NCBI GenBank assembly: GCA_007570785.1
Contig: ML664157.1
Span: 8,027,425-8,091,424, forward strand
Direction: 5' to 3'
Length of the DNA stretch: 64,000 bases
Source: Antilocapra americana
Lineage: Eukaryota; Chordata; Mammalia; Artiodactyla; Antilocapridae
The notes below the pieces were generated by a model. The model was not told the origin of the DNA, did no database searches, and saw nothing but the letters and a program-made list of their open reading frames with translations. The translations under genes and the position numbers were made by a program. Of this stretch, positions 11,412 to 23,829 are shown piece by piece (positions within the stretch are counted from its first letter, which is position 1; each line of letters starts with the position of its first letter).

Positions 11412-12356
11412 ATCTCTCACTTAAATGTTGTGCCCATAAAAACACATGCCAAGAATGAGTAAAATTATGTACAGCAAAGGCAGTAATAGATCCATATCTT
11501 TAGAATCCATGCAGATCATCTCTCCCCTGGTCCATTCCAACACAAAAAGGTCCATTCCCTTATATTCTCTGGTCCTTTTCCTACCTGGGTGACACAATTC
11601 CTTCCCAGTCTGGCACTCATTCTGCATATATGAGCATGGTATAGCTGTGGTCCTGGTTTGAGCACTAGCTGTGTTCCCCACCAAAGTTTAGAGAATATCT
11701 GAGTCAACCTACCACAAATCTATGGGGAGACTACAAATAGTCCTTGAATAAAGAGAGGGTCAGACACACTTGATAGGGTAATGTAGTCTTAGTGCTGAGG
11801 AAGAAGAAAAGATGAATAGAACATCAAGATCTTTCATCAATAGAAACATCAAGATCAGTCATCAATAGATCATCAACATCACTAAGATCTTCAAGTCCAG
11901 CTCCCTCCTCTGTTCTGCTTAGCCCTGGCTAGACTCATGACTGAGCCCGGAAGGCAGAAGATGTGATTAGGGTGTAAAACTACAATTAGAAGTGCATGTG
12001 TGTGTCTGTGTGTGTCTGTGTGTGTATTCTACAACACATCAGGGCAACAGGGAGTGTGACTACAAGTATTATAATGACAGAGATGGCCAGAAGCTTGAGT
12101 GCCCTGAGCCTCATCCATAAGAGGCAACAGTGACAGACCACCCAGAATAAGCCTCTTTCATGCTCTGTGGGAGGGGCCAGAAAGAACAAGCAGTGTTCCT
12201 TTGCTAGAGAGGGGATAGGAGGTATGGGAAAAAAGAAAGGGAGCAAGCATGGATGCCACATGTAACTGATTTGACTCACTTGCAAGTGAGTTCAGGTGGA
12301 ATATATCTTGTGACTCCCTGAAATACTCTGTGGGGATCTTCAGGGATATGAACCTG
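11412..12356. other. Unique sequence with a short (GTGTGTCT)n tract
   Basis: No gene recognised. At 11996-12026 a tgtgtgtctg repeat gives short low-complexity DNA. At 11826-11880 the phrases 'aacatcaagatc' and 'atcaatagaacatc' recur a few times, an imperfect short repeat. Confidence 0.5.
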
Positions 12357-12368
12357 CATTAATAAGAG

Positions 12369-12561
12369 CAGGGCTTCCCAGGAGGCTCAGGGGTAAAGGA
12401 TCCACCTGCCAATGCAGGAAATGCAGATTCGGTCCCTGATCTGGGAAAATCCCCTGGAGAAGGATGGCAACCCACTTCAGTATTCTTGCCTGGGAAATTC
12501 CTTGGACAGAGGATCCTCATGGGCCATGGGCATAGGATGCAACAGAGTGACTAAACAACAA
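12369..12561 (+). repeat. Bov-tA SINE with 12-bp TSD
   Basis: Head 'gggcttcccaggaggctcagg', B-box-like 'gattcggtccctgat', body 'cagtattcttgcctgggaaattcc'. The exact TSD cattaataagag occurs at 12357-12368 and 12562-12573. Confidence 0.93.
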
Positions 12562-12573
12562 CATTAATAAGAG

Positions 12574-13707
12574 TTCACAGGCAGTAACAGTGATATGCAT
12601 CCTCCAGAATATGCACTTTGGAGTCCAGAACACCTATGTGAGCCACCCAATCACCCCTCACACTGCTCCCTGGAACAAAGTTCCACCCAGTCAGGCTAGA
12701 ATCTTCCATCTAAGTAACACTCAGCCCCATAGATGCATGTTAGTGTGGTCTTCCCAGGGCCAAGTCTTCAGCTGCCTACTGACATCCCAACTGTTTCTAA
12801 ACATCAGCTGAGATTTCACTAACCATCCCCCTGTATTTGCATTCTCATCAAACATGCATCTGAGTGTTGCTTTAGAGTCATTGTATTTGTATATTTAGCT
12901 TAATCATTTTAATTCAGACTTCAAAAAACAAACAAAAGTTAAATACCATCTTCAATATGTTAATAAGAATTTATCTAAATTTACTTGCTTAGCAATGTTG
13001 TTGATATGCACACAGAAGAAAAGACACTTCATCATTACCAAGAGTTTAATAGGGCAGTACTTTAAGAACAATATGTGACAATAAGTAATTGAATAGGTGG
13101 AATCATTAAGGGCAGAGATAGAGATGGTTTCAAAACAACTAGATTTGAGCTGTGTCTCACAAAGCTACAGTCTAGTGTGGGGTCAGGGGTGCAGGCATCT
13201 CCAGGCTTTTCTAGAAAAGGATCTGCTTGCAGGCTCACTCACATGGTTATTAGCAGGGCTTGGGTCCTCACTGGCTACCGGTCAGAGATATCAATGTTTT
13301 CTCAAGTGGTCTTCTGGTTATCACAAATGGTGGCTGGCTTCGCTCAAATGAAAGAAAAAACACCCAAGACAGAATTCACAGTCTTTGCTATGACAGTCTC
13401 AGAAATGGCATTCCTTTACTTCTCATCATATGCTATTCCTAAGAAGCCAGTCAAATTCAACCCACACTCAAAGAGAAGAGATTATAGATTACCCAGGGCC
13501 ATAAAGTAACGGAGGTGGGGATTACTGGAAGCTCTCTGGGTCTGCCTACCACAGACGACTTGACGAGTGGTCAGGAAGAGCTTAAGGTGCTTCCTGAAGG
13601 ATAGAGGGGAGCCAGACCAAGAGACCTTATGTGCCATGCTAAAAAGTCTGGAATTTAGGCAGGTGAAATGGACCTGTCAATATAATTACTGCATGATAAA
13701 TCATTCT
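12574..13707. other. Mostly unique; possible degraded old repeats at 13120-13500 and 13560-13700
   Basis: Open frames of 84 and 110 codons at 13097-13509 have no recognisable domain. The order of motifs there ('cagggcttgggtcctcac', 'ggtggctggcttcgctcaaa', 'cacactcaaagagaagagatta') resembles an old LTR-like mammalian repeat whose name I cannot give. 13560-13700 resembles the unnamed repeat seen at 5380-5800. Confidence 0.35.
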
Positions 13708-14025
13708 GGTGATAAAATGAACTCATTTACAAAACAGACTCACAGAATTAGAAAATGAACTTATAGCTACCAGTGGGGAAGGAACAGTTAGGGAATTAGT
13801 GATGGACAAGTACACACTCATATTTAAAATGGATAACCAACAAGGACCTACTATATAGCACATCTAACTCTGCTCAGTATTCTGAGGCAGCCTGAATGAG
13901 AGGGGGTTTGGGAGAGGAGAATGGATACATGTATATGTATGGCTGAGCTCCTTCCCTGTTCACCTGCAACTAGCCTAATTCTGTTAATCAGCTATACCCC
14001 AATACAAAATAACAAGAGCAAAAAA
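13708..14025 (+). mobile_element. L1 3' end (artiodactyl L1, 5'-truncated)
   Basis: Near-canonical artiodactyl L1 3'UTR: 'acaaaacagactcacagaatta', 'aaatggataaccaacaagga', 'agagggggtttgggag', 'atggatacatgtatatgtat', 'aatcagctataccccaatac'. No ORF2 sequence remains. Confidence 0.88.
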
Positions 14026-14353
14026 GATTATTCTGAATATTTGAGATGTACCCACTGTATTTTGTTATGGTGATATTAGAAGCAGAAAAGGTAAGTAAAA
14101 ATGCTAAGGGATAAGTTCTTCCTTGCTAATATTTTTTTTCAACAAATACTTTGCTCCTTTCAAGGTTTTTTGCAATATAGAAAAAACACCATGTGGAAAT
14201 TATTTAAGTATATTTACATAAGCAAGTCTATCTATCCAATAGTTACAAAGTATCTTGCATGTATGAAAAGATATATTTGTAAAAGGCTTTAAAAACAGCA
14301 GAAAGCATTCAAATCAAAAATAGAGACAGACCAAGAAACTATTATAGATTAAA

Positions 14354-14572
14354 GGGGACTGATGGTGCTAGTGGTAAAGAAGCTGCCTGCCAATGCAAGA
14401 AACATAAGTGACACGGGTTTGATTCCTGGGTCAGGAAGATATCCTGCAGGAGGAAATGGCAGCTTACTCCAGTGTTCTTGCCTGGAGAACCCCATGGACA
14501 GAAGAATCTGGTGGCTACGGTCCAAAGGGTTGCAAAGAGTCAGACACAACTGAAGCGACTTAGCATGCATGC
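14354..14572 (+). repeat. Bov-tA SINE
   Basis: The head 'ggtgctagtggtaaagaagctgcctgccaatgc' places it near the copy at 8798-9016. The body includes 'gttcttgcctggagaacccc' and 'gagtcagacacaactgaagcgacttagcatgcatgc'. Confidence 0.93.
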
Positions 14573-15723
14573 AAGAGGAGACAGGAGACTAAACGCAACA
14601 GCATCTTGGATTTGATTTTGGGACAGATCAGACATTAGTAGAAAAATTGGGAAAACTAAACAAAACATGGAGCTAACAGTATTTTACCTAGGTTAATTTG
14701 TTAGTTTTAATAAATGTTTCATGGTTGATATCACAAGAAGCTGAGTGAAACATATAAAAAAACTCTTTTTGTAACTGATTTGTAAATCTAAATTTCAAAA
14801 TATAACAAAGAAAATACGGCAGGGAAACAACACTTAGATATACAGCTGACAATTCTAAAAGAAACTTGGCTCTGAGTGCTGTTAGAAATCACTGGTCTCC
14901 TTAAACAGACAAAAACAACTTAAAAAAAAAAAAACAAAAAACCCACAAGCTCTGTGGGTGGTAGATGGTGGAAATGCTGCCAGACTCCAGGCTATGGTAT
15001 TTCAGTGAGGAAACAGAGCTCACCATATTCTCAGGGGGGCTTCATACTGATAAAGATAAGTTAGATAAAGGTCCTTTGGGAAAAAGCTGAAGTTTTGCAT
15101 TAATCTGATAGAATTTGATTTTTGTTATTTCTGTTCAAGAATGTGTAGTTCATCTTTAAAGAGAAAGCAGAGCCCTGTTACATAACAAACTGAGTGTACA
15201 CACTGGAACACAATGAGAGTTTGTATTTTTCACCTGAAATGTACAAGAGAAGTGTTCATTTGAGTACAGGGGAAGCTCTGTTAGCAGACCTTTGTTTTTG
15301 CTTGCCTAACAGTTTGGTCCATGCGTCCAAAATAACCTCCACTCACCTATCTCCAAATCGAACACATTTTCTGAAAGGAATAATTCCAGCTAGTCATCAG
15401 TACACCAGAGTGAACCTGGCACATTGGGTTTTCTCAGTATATGCTGTTCTTTGATTTGTTTTAGCTGTGGAAATACTGTCCCAGGAATAGGGCTAGATTC
15501 TGAGTAAAGGACAGTAATTATTTTAGATTAAAATGAGCAACCTTCAATTCATCTGCTTTTGATTTCTGATCTGAAAGCAGACCATAAGATACATATGCTG
15601 TAGTCCCTGGCCTACTGAGCAAGACTGCTTGCAGCAGTGTTACTGTTTCTAGACTCCTTTTCTTTTCCAGAGGCTAACACAATGATTTACAAGACAAGCA
15701 AATGCTTAATACAGCAGAAACTT
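14573..15723. other. Unique sequence, nothing recognised
   Basis: Contains an A-rich run near 14922-14940. The 86-codon frame at 15194-15454 has no recognisable domain. Confidence 0.5.
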
Positions 15724-15990
15724 GGGACTTCCCTAAGTGAAGTGAAAGTGGCTCAGTCATCTCTGACTCTTTGCAACCCCATGGATTGTAGAGTCCATGG
15801 AATTCTACAGGCCAGAATACTGGAGTGGGTAGCCTTTCCCTTCTCTAGGGGATCTTTCCAAACTAGGGATCAAACCCAGGTCTCCCGCATCACAGGCAGA
15901 TTCTTTACAAGCTGAGAGGTTAAGAATTCACATCGCAATGCAGGTGATGTGGAAACCTCTGGTCAGAAAAGGAAGATCAACTAAGCTTGC
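15724..15990 (+). repeat. CHR-type SINE split by an antisense Bov-tA
   Basis: The head 'gggacttccct' (15724-15734) resumes at 15916 as 'ggttaagaattcacatcgcaatgcaggtg', together forming a CHR SINE head and body. The Bov-tA at 15737-15915 lies between. The 3' part is degraded. Confidence 0.7.
15737..15915 (-). repeat. Bov-tA SINE (antisense)
   Basis: 'tctgactctttgcaaccccatgg', 'aggccagaatactggagtgggtagcc', 'gggatcaaacccaggtctccc', 'ttctttacaagctgag'. The tRNA head is cut a few bases short. Confidence 0.9.
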
Positions 15991-16190
15991 TTTCTCTCCT
16001 TGCCATGTAAGGACACAGGGAGAAGGCAGTCAGCTGAAAGCCAGGAAGAGAGCCCTCACCCAGGGACTAAACTGGACAATATCTTTATCTTGGACTCCCC
16101 AGCCTCTTGAACTATGAGAAAGAAAATTTCTGTTGTTTAAGCCACCTAGCCGACAGTACATTTTTATAGAAGCATGAACTAATACATTGA
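15991..16190 (+). mobile_element. MLT1-like LTR fragment (ERVL-MaLR), 3' part
   Basis: 'ctctccttgccatgtaaggacacagggagaagg', 'gccaggaagagagccctcac', 'tgagaaagaaaatttctgttgtttaagccacc' and the terminal 'actaatacat' match the 3' half of MLT1-type LTRs. An ancient, non-coding LTR relic. Confidence 0.75.
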
Positions 16191-16379
16191 TGGGCTTCGC
16201 TCATGGCTCAGACAGTAAAAAGTCTGCCTGCAATCCAGGAGACCCCAGTTCAATCCCTGGAGAAGGGAATGGCTACCCACTTCAGTATTCTGCCTAGAGA
16301 ATCCCCTGGACTGAGGAGCCTGGTGGGCTACAGTCCATGGGGTAGCAAAGAGGACACAACTGAGTGACTAACCCTTTTC
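16191..16379 (+). repeat. Bov-tA SINE
   Basis: Head 'gggcttcgctcatggctcagacagtaaa', body 'tcagtattctgcctagagaatcccc' and 'ggtgggctacagtccatgggg'. Part of the loop after the B box is missing relative to other copies. It abuts the MLT1-like LTR end. Confidence 0.9.
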
Positions 16380-17059
16380 AGTACAATGACAGTATAGGAA
16401 AACAGAGCAGGATACCAAGTCAGTCCTATGTTGTGAGATGTAACAAGATTTGGTCAAAAAAAAGGACCCCCTCCCCCCCCCAAAAAAATATAAAAGAACA
16501 GTGAGAGTGAGGGTAACCAGGGAATAATTTTTGGAGGATTTGCAACCAGACCTCTGCAGGCCTTTACAATCTATCAGCTGGACCTGCTGGTGTCTTTAAC
16601 CTACAGGCTTGGCCTCTGCCAGTCCAAAGCCATCCTGACTACACCTAGACCTCATCTGCCAACAGGGGTCACTTGAGATTTGCTGATTTTAGAACCTGTA
16701 TCTGCCAGAGGGGCCTTCATCCTTGGTTCCCACCAGGTTGCTGCCTGGCCATAGTCCTTTGTCCAGCTGGCCAGTCCTCATGCTTAGGCCTTTGCTTGAG
16801 TTACCCTCTTTGGATTTGGTTTCTTCACTGACATGGGTATGCCGAGCTCCAACCAAAGAGAGAAGAAATTAGATGAGTGATGGAGGATGAGAATAAAGGA
16901 CTTGGTAAATGTGCAAGGGGAGGGATGAAGATATACTGTTTGAAATGAGTATGTTGTGGCTATAAAATAACCTTAAGGTTCCCAAAATTTCACACGGCAA
17001 CTGGAGAGACTAGGCTAGAGAATAATGGAAAATAAGACCAAATTACATAAAACATGGTG
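16380..17059. other. Unique sequence with a short purine/pyrimidine homopolymer cluster
   Basis: At 16456-16489 runs of A, C and A occur in sequence. Otherwise no gene or repeat was recognised. Confidence 0.5.
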
Positions 17060-17515
17060 AGACTGTGTAATAATTATTTGTCAATTTGACTAGATTAAGG
17101 GATCCTCAAATAGGTGATAAACATTATACCTGAATGTCTTGGGAAAACTTTAGCATGTGAAGCCACAAACTAAGTAAAAACCACCTTCACCAATAAGAGT
17201 GGGTATCAACAATGTAATGCAGGACCTGAATAGAACAAAAAGGCTGAGGAAGGGTAACAGCCATATTCCCCTTCCCTCAGCATTCCTAGTTTTCAGGAGG
17301 TTCTGACCTCAAGTGAGACTTAACACCATTGGCTTCTCAATCCCCAAGTCTCAGGACCCAGACAAAGTTATACCACCATTTTTCTGGTTCTCAAGCTTGC
17401 AGAGGACAGGTCATGGAACATCTTGGCCTCAATAATTGTGTAAGCCAGTTCCTACACTAATTTTCCTCTTATGCATCCTACTTATTCTGTTTTTCTTTAA
17501 AAAATAAAATTCTCA
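17060..17515 (+). repeat. Ancient LTR-like mammalian repeat, subfamily unresolved
   Basis: 'tttgtcaatttgactagattaaggg', 'ggtgataaacattat', 'aatagaacaaaaaggctgaggaagg' and 'cctcaataattgtgtaagccagttcct' follow the order of a common mammalian LTR-like repeat. I recognise the pattern but cannot give a reliable name. Confidence 0.5.
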
Positions 17516-17834
17516 CTATGTCATGGTAGCAGTGAAGTAAAAGATCTTGTTTTTTGCATCCAGCAACATTCTACCAGCAAAACTGCCAGCAAGAGTTTCA
17601 GGTGATATGTTGGACACCACAAACATATGAGTAATACACTAGCTAAACAAATCACCGTTCTGATAACTGGAAATTATTTGTGTGCAGCAACATATCACAG
17701 CACAGACATGACAAGTTTATAGGGAGGAGAAGCACTTTCTAAGTATTTCATTTTATTTTACAGTGTTTGAATGATAAGGTAGAAATGAAGAGGTGAGAGA
17801 AATGATAGGCACCATCAGTGTCTCCATTGTCCTA

Positions 17835-18004
17835 GGCAGTAGTCCTCAGACTTTCGCATCCATCAGAATCTGGAGGTGGAACGTCTGACTCAGTTGGGGG
17901 AAAGGAGGCTTGGCATGGACAGATCAAGAATTCACATTTCTAACAAGTTCCTAGCTGGTGCTAATGCCGTTGGTTCAAGGATCATATTGAGAAATTCTAG
18001 TCTA
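17835..18004 (-). repeat. MER20-like hAT MITE (antisense)
   Basis: 'gtagtcctcagactttcgcatccatcagaatc', 'aattcacatttctaacaagttcctagctggtgctaatgc' and 'ggatcatattgagaaattct' match the reverse complement of MER20, a non-autonomous hAT-Charlie element. Confidence 0.65.
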
Positions 18005-18429
18005 TTGATAGAATTCATTACTTTTACACAAGAAAAGTCTGTGTTAAGAAGCATGTCTAGTTGCCTCATATTACTCAAGAGAATTTAACAGACCACTATC
18101 TGCCATCTGTATCATTAACAGCCCTCTCCCTAAAAAGATAAAAAATAGTCCTTATCATTATGCAATGTTGCCCAACAACGATAAGTCAAGGGGTGGGAAA
18201 TATGAAACATTCTTTGTATCTGATTATTTTAATACACTAGGCATGTTATAAGATAAAATAGTCAACATCAGAAAGAAAATTCTTTTAATCCAAATGCCTT
18301 GCCTCAGATAACCCTGACTTGAATTATTAATAGAATTAATAATAGGTTTTGCATGCAGATCAAAGTAATCAGATGTTTGTTATTTTAATACTAATTCTAT
18401 ATTTTTATATATTGGGTTTGTTTGTGTTT

Positions 18430-18614
18430 GTGAAAGTCGCTTAGTCGTGTCCAACGCTTTGTGACCCCAGGGACTATACAGTCCATGGAATTCTCCAGGC
18501 CAGAATACTGGAGAGGGTAGCCTTTCCCTTCTCCAGAGGATCTTCTCAATCCAGGGATCCAACCCAGGTCTCCCACATCGCAGGCAGATTCTTTACCAGC
18601 TGAGCCACCAGGGA
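18430..18614 (-). repeat. Bov-tA SINE (antisense)
   Basis: 'gtgaaagtcgcttagtcgtgtccaa', 'cagtccatggaattctccaggcc', 'ggcagattctttaccagctgagccaccaggga'. Close to consensus, so fairly young. Confidence 0.93.
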
Positions 18615-19799
18615 GTAATCCAACAGTTTTAAAATGCCACTGATATCAAACTGTTAGTTCATGTAAATCACAAGCAAATTTAGGGGACACTATGTAATCT
18701 AACTGCATGGGTATAGTCTTCAGAAATCTGGAGATTCCAAAATGATATATTTATTCCATTACCTGATGTTTCTTCATTAACTTCAGGACATTTTGCTGCT
18801 AGGATGTGGCAAATTCAAATTTTACTTTTTGGAAATTTCTGGACTCCTCTGCCAACACAGCTCATTGAACCCTCAGATGTGGACTCCAAGAATATGGACG
18901 GCCAAGACTAATACTGCTGAGAATCCTTGGTTTTAGACAATAGAATGTGACCAGCACTAGGAAATGAGGCTTCTAAAAAGGAAAGGATCTGGCAAAATTT
19001 GAATCACCTTTCCGCTTTCTTACTATTCAATCCACAATTTCATTGAATTTCAAATATGCTCTTTTGACAATATTTCATTGAAACACCCCTAACAGCAGAG
19101 AGAGAGACACAAACTCTTTAATATTTTCTCTTTTCTTCCACCCCATCAGAGATCACTCTGGCCCCAAGGATAAAAAATAGATACATCACTGAGCCACCCA
19201 CATCTGTCCAGATTCTACTCATTGTAGTTTTTCAAACTCTCCTTAATGCACCTTCCATTTCATCAGGTTGAGTTATCCAAAGTGTCCTCTTTTCATCCCT
19301 TTAGACTCTCCATCTCTTTGGTACTGAGAACCTAAACTCATCAATTCCTTTCTTCCTTCTCACTCTTTATTCCATTGCAAACAGGCTTCCACACCCTTTT
19401 TCTAAATTTTTTCTCTTAATGTAAACTGGGACACTGATTTCCAAATCCAATAGCAACTTATTAGTATTCTTTGAAGTATACCAGGATACTCTTTGAATTA
19501 TGGCAACTTTAAACATTTTGCTATATGCCATAATAGAGTTTGTACCTCCTTGTACCTATTTAACTTACTCTCCTTAACACTGAAATTCCTTTACTCCAAG
19601 TCTAATATGTCCATTTTTCCTGACCCTCTTTTATTTCTCCCTAAAATTAGGCATTTCCTAAAGTTCTACTGTTGGGTTTTCTTTCTTTTCCATTTTTTCT
19701 AGCCATCCACTGGAGCATCCATGTCCCAAATTCACGTTTCCAGCTCTAACACTGTTTCCATTACTGCATGTCCATTACTGCATGTAAAACATACAGGGT
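18615..19799. other. Mostly unique; possible L2 remnant at about 19400-19780
   Basis: 'actgatttccaaatccaatagcaacttattagtattctttgaa' resembles the L2 (CR1-like) ORF2 region, as does 'aaattcacgtttccagctct'. Very diverged; no open coding frame. The rest is unremarkable. Confidence 0.35.
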
Positions 19800-20360
19800 T
19801 GACTCTGGTTGTCCCTACACAAACTTGCTCCAGACTTCATTACTGTGTTCATACACTGTTGATGTGAACCCTTTTGGAAAGTATTTGTCAGTATTTTGAA
19901 AACCTGAACATGTACCTCTCTTACAGCTCAGGAATCCACTTCTAGACATATTCCCAATAGAAGAGTCTGTGTATGTGCACCAAAGGACACATATAAAAAT
20001 ATTTATAGCGGCATTAGTCATTATAGCAATAAACAGGGAACAACCCAAAAGTCTATCAATGGGAATAAATAAGATTTTAGTACCTTCTTCTTATAAAACA
20101 CTATGTAGTATTGAAAAAGAAATACATGCAACCTGATTGCATCTCAGACAAGACAAACAGACAAATCAAATCTCTCCTGAAACAGGTCATAATAGCAATT
20201 ATCTTAAGGGGGTGATGTGTGGTACTTCTGGGGTGTTCCTGGTTTTCCATATCATAATATGAACAGTGGCTACACAGGTGTGTCTACTTCATAAAATAGT
20301 ATCAAGCTATATACACAGATGATTTATTTTTCCTTTATGTATCTATTTTGATTAAAGCAC
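19800..20360 (+). mobile_element. Old L1 (L1M/L1ME-like) 3' end
   Basis: The sequence follows the L1 ORF2 C-terminal region and 3'UTR: 'tgtgcaccaaaggacac', 'atttatagcggcattagtcattatagcaa', 'ggaacaacccaaaagtctatcaatggg', then 'gtacttctggggtgttcctgg', 'ggctacacaggtgtgtc' and a 3' terminus near 'tgatttatttttcctttatgt'. Heavily mutated, mammalian-wide age class. Confidence 0.7.
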
Positions 20361-22084
20361 TTAAATTTCTGAAGCTCATCTTCAAATAGTTCAAACATCC
20401 AAATATGCCCCCTTGCTCTCTTGTAACCAACAGAATCTTAACTTTCTAACAATACTCTGAAGTCCTCTTGTGTGCAATTTGTCCTCCTAGAAGAATGAAC
20501 CCTTAGACACAAAATCATCACATGATTTCAGCCTCATTGTGACTTTATAAAAGTGATAACTGTTCATATTCAAGATGAATTTGAGAATAGAGTATAAAAG
20601 AAACCGCAATATTAAAGCTATCTACCATGTCATTTTCAACACATGCCATTTCTATTTTTCATATTCTTCATGAGGAAGTCTGAAAATCATGTTCTATAAG
20701 ACACAGAATACTTTTATGACCTTTTGAAAAACTACTCTTGACTGTGTGATTGAACTTAAATGTGACTTTCTAATTTCTTCATAGAAGCTAAAAAACTAAA
20801 TTGACTTTAACTCCTTTAATATGTATGAAATTAACATGATAATTGCATCTAAATATATTTACTTTTATAACTGTTATAAGTGGGAATCTCTTTTTGTCAA
20901 TTAAGTGGTTTTCTCCCACTTAATAGAGGGATAATGTGAAAACAAAGACCAGTTCTAGAGAAAACCTATCATCAGTTTAACTTGCTCTTGAATTGAGATC
21001 TCATATAAGTTAAATTCATGTAGTTTTATTTATTTTTTAATCTGGAATGTTTTTATAAAGAAATGAGTTTAAACCTTTCTATGGCTTTTCAAACAAATAT
21101 GATTAACTGGCAAAGCTGCCTCTTATTTCAGCATTTGTTGTCTAGATTAGATTTCTAACATTATTCTGACTTCTCATTTTTTCTTTCACAATTTATCATT
21201 TTTTGTGATAATTTATCATCTTCAGACTATAGTCTCAGTCACTGGGCCATGTCAAGAATTGGAAATTCATGGTTAATAAATCTCTGGGAAAGAAGTCAGC
21301 AAAACCAGAGAAGTCATTTTGATTCTACTTCTGGGCTACTCAGCCTAATAGGCAACCTGTGAATGGAATTAAGGCACTAAAAATTTGAGAGTGTTTCAGA
21401 TTTGTTTTTAAAAGGGAGTCAAGATATTTTGGAAAAAGTCAGCACTTTTGATATCCTCATATTTCTTTTAAAACTTAGTTTTTGGTTTGGGTTATTTATT
21501 TATTTTTTAATACATTTGAGGTGGGAATACTATCATTCTTTTTCCCTACCACTCAGGGCCACAAAAGGGATAAGTCAGGGCCTCCTCTAATACACTATTA
21601 GATAAAAGTTGTGTGTTTTGTACCACAGCCAGAGAAGAAAAGTGACAACAACTTTGCAACAAGGAAAATGCAAATCCAGACATGACTACTGAAGTTTCTA
21701 CCCAACAATCTCTCTTAACAAAAGAATATCATGGAGTTAAGTGGAGAAGTACCCAGGAAATGCTTTCAGAGAAATCCTACCCCTTTCTCACTTGAGATTT
21801 AGTTCTACAGTCAGCAAGAAAAGTGAAGTTGATTTGCAACTGATTTTCCAAGATTTCTAGTTACTCCCCAGTGTTTTTACATAAATGCCTTTACTACAAC
21901 TTCAAGGTGTGCCAGCAATAAACAGTACACTATTAAAAACATGCAAAAACAGCACAATTTAAATTTTAAACCACTTACAGTTCTGTGTTCCTTTCTGAGG
22001 AAATACCAACACTTCAGAAAACCAGCCCACCTCCTGCCTCAAACACACAACTGTGTTCAACCAAGAGGGGAGTTTCTGGAGGCT
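20361..22084. other. Unique AT-rich sequence, nothing recognised
   Basis: About 1.7 kb without recognisable gene or repeat. Confidence 0.5.
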
Positions 22085-22272
22085 ACACAGCACTTTTCAG
22101 TCCTCAGTGTACATTGGAATCACCTGGAGAACTTGAGAAACAAGGTAGCCAGTGATTCACCTTCAGAATCTGAGTTAATTGATCTGGGGAGGGCCCTAGG
22201 CATCAAAGGGCTTACCAAGCACCCAGGTGATTCTAATATGCCTACAGGGTTGAGAGTCATTGCTGTAAACCT
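22085..22272. repeat. MER5-like hAT MITE
   Basis: 'acattggaatcacctggagaactt', 'gatctggggagggccctaggcatc' and 'cacccaggtgattctaatatgc', ending 'gggttgagagtcattgct', match MER5A-type hAT-Charlie MITEs. It accounts for part of the 138-codon frame at 21941-22357, which I do not call as a gene. Confidence 0.75.
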
Positions 22273-23386
22273 AAAGTTGATTCAAACTAAAATAAAATAT
22301 TTGGGGTTCTTAATTTCTCTATCATATGTCAATTTTTACTTAGGAAACAAGTTTTAAAGATTTATCTCACTAAATTCATGGCAACAAAAATAAAATATAC
22401 TTACTTTCAGATTTTTTTTTTTTTGCTAACTGCAATATTTCTTGAATCAGAAAACATTTACCTGAAATCTTATAATATTCAGTATCAAAAGACAGCCTAG
22501 ACTCACTAGAAGGGAACTGCTGCTCTTTAAAAATTTCTCACTGAGTTTACAAATGGATGACTTTCTTTGTTTATCCTACTCAACATTCCTCTTTGCTAAG
22601 ACTCCCCACCAACCCCCAGCTTTTATTAGCTTTCAACAAAAAAAAAGATGGAGAAGCCGTGGTGTCCTGAGAAATGTCTAACAAGTAGTTCTCTGAGGGT
22701 GGAATGAGGGAAGTGGGAGGAAGCACTGGTTTGTAGAATTTGTTGATTTCCATGATGTTTATACTCCCACCATGGCTGATTTCAAGCTACATACTGGCTT
22801 GGAAATTTTTGTAAAATTTAACAGTCTCTAAGCCAGTATGAGCCAGTTCCAGCACTCCACTTGAAATTGTTAACATGCTTGTGTACCATAGTCCTGGACT
22901 GGTAAGAAATGAAATTTAGTTATCAGTATACTCGGCATATTACTTGACATGTCTCCTTACAGATACTGATTTCAAAATTTTGACTTACAGTGGACTTAGG
23001 AAACTTTCCTCAGATGGGGGTACTTTTGAACTATGTTTTTTCTGCAGTTGAGGTTCAGACACATGCAGATATGTCTGTGAAACTCAGAGGGAAAATGATA
23101 AAATAAATAAGATTTTCGTGATGTTAAGAGAGAAACCATCAAAGCGAGAGCGTCTACAATGAGCTGAATTCAGCAGTAAACACTAAGGGTCAAAGAAGAG
23201 CTGATATTTTTAGTCAAGTTCAGAATGACAGCAGGTATTTAGATCCAACTAATTTGTGCCAGGAGAAAGGATAGGGTAGTAGTAATAGACTAAATGGTTT
23301 GCATCACTCAACCTAGGATCAAATATGCTGCAGGCTCTACTATGTAAGTCAGGAGAGAATCCATCCTCTTTACTTTTGAGAGAGAT
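22273..23386. other. Unique sequence, nothing recognised
   Basis: Contains a T-run near 22411-22424. No coding or repeat signal recognised. Confidence 0.5.
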
Positions 23387-23397
23387 ACTGTGAAAAG

Positions 23398-23604
23398 GGG
23401 CTTCCCTGGTAGCTTGGTGGTAAAGAATCTGCCTGCCATTGCAGGAGATGTGGGTTCAAGCCTGGGTTGAGAAGATCCCCTGGATAAGGAAATGGCAACC
23501 ACTCCAGTATTCTTGCCTGGGAAATCCCATGGACAGAGGAGCCTGGTGGGCTACAGTCCCTGGGGTTGCAAAAGAGTCAGGCAAGACTTAGTGACTAAAT
23601 AACA
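23398..23604 (+). repeat. Bov-tA SINE with 11-bp TSD
   Basis: Head 'ggcttccctggtagcttggtggtaaag', body 'ccactccagtattcttgcctgggaaatccc', 'aggagcctggtgggctacagtccc'. The exact TSD actgtgaaaag occurs at 23387-23397 and 23605-23615. Confidence 0.95.
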
Positions 23605-23829
23605 ACTGTGAAAAGTGTTGATTATCTCTGTGGTCATCTAGAAGAGTCTAAGAATACTCAGAGAGGTCTTTGGTAGACACTGGAGTTCCAGAGTAAGTAG
23701 TGGGAGATTTAGAGTCAACAGAATTCTAGTTTAACTGTCAATATGTTAATATTAGACATCTGGGGATATACAGGTAATTTACAGTTTATCATCTCCCTCC
23801 GGTTATTGCATATCTAGGCAGAATAGCAG

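Noticed and set aside
21941..22357. 138-codon open frame
   Set aside because: About half of it is a MER5-like MITE; no domain, no promoter or splice context.
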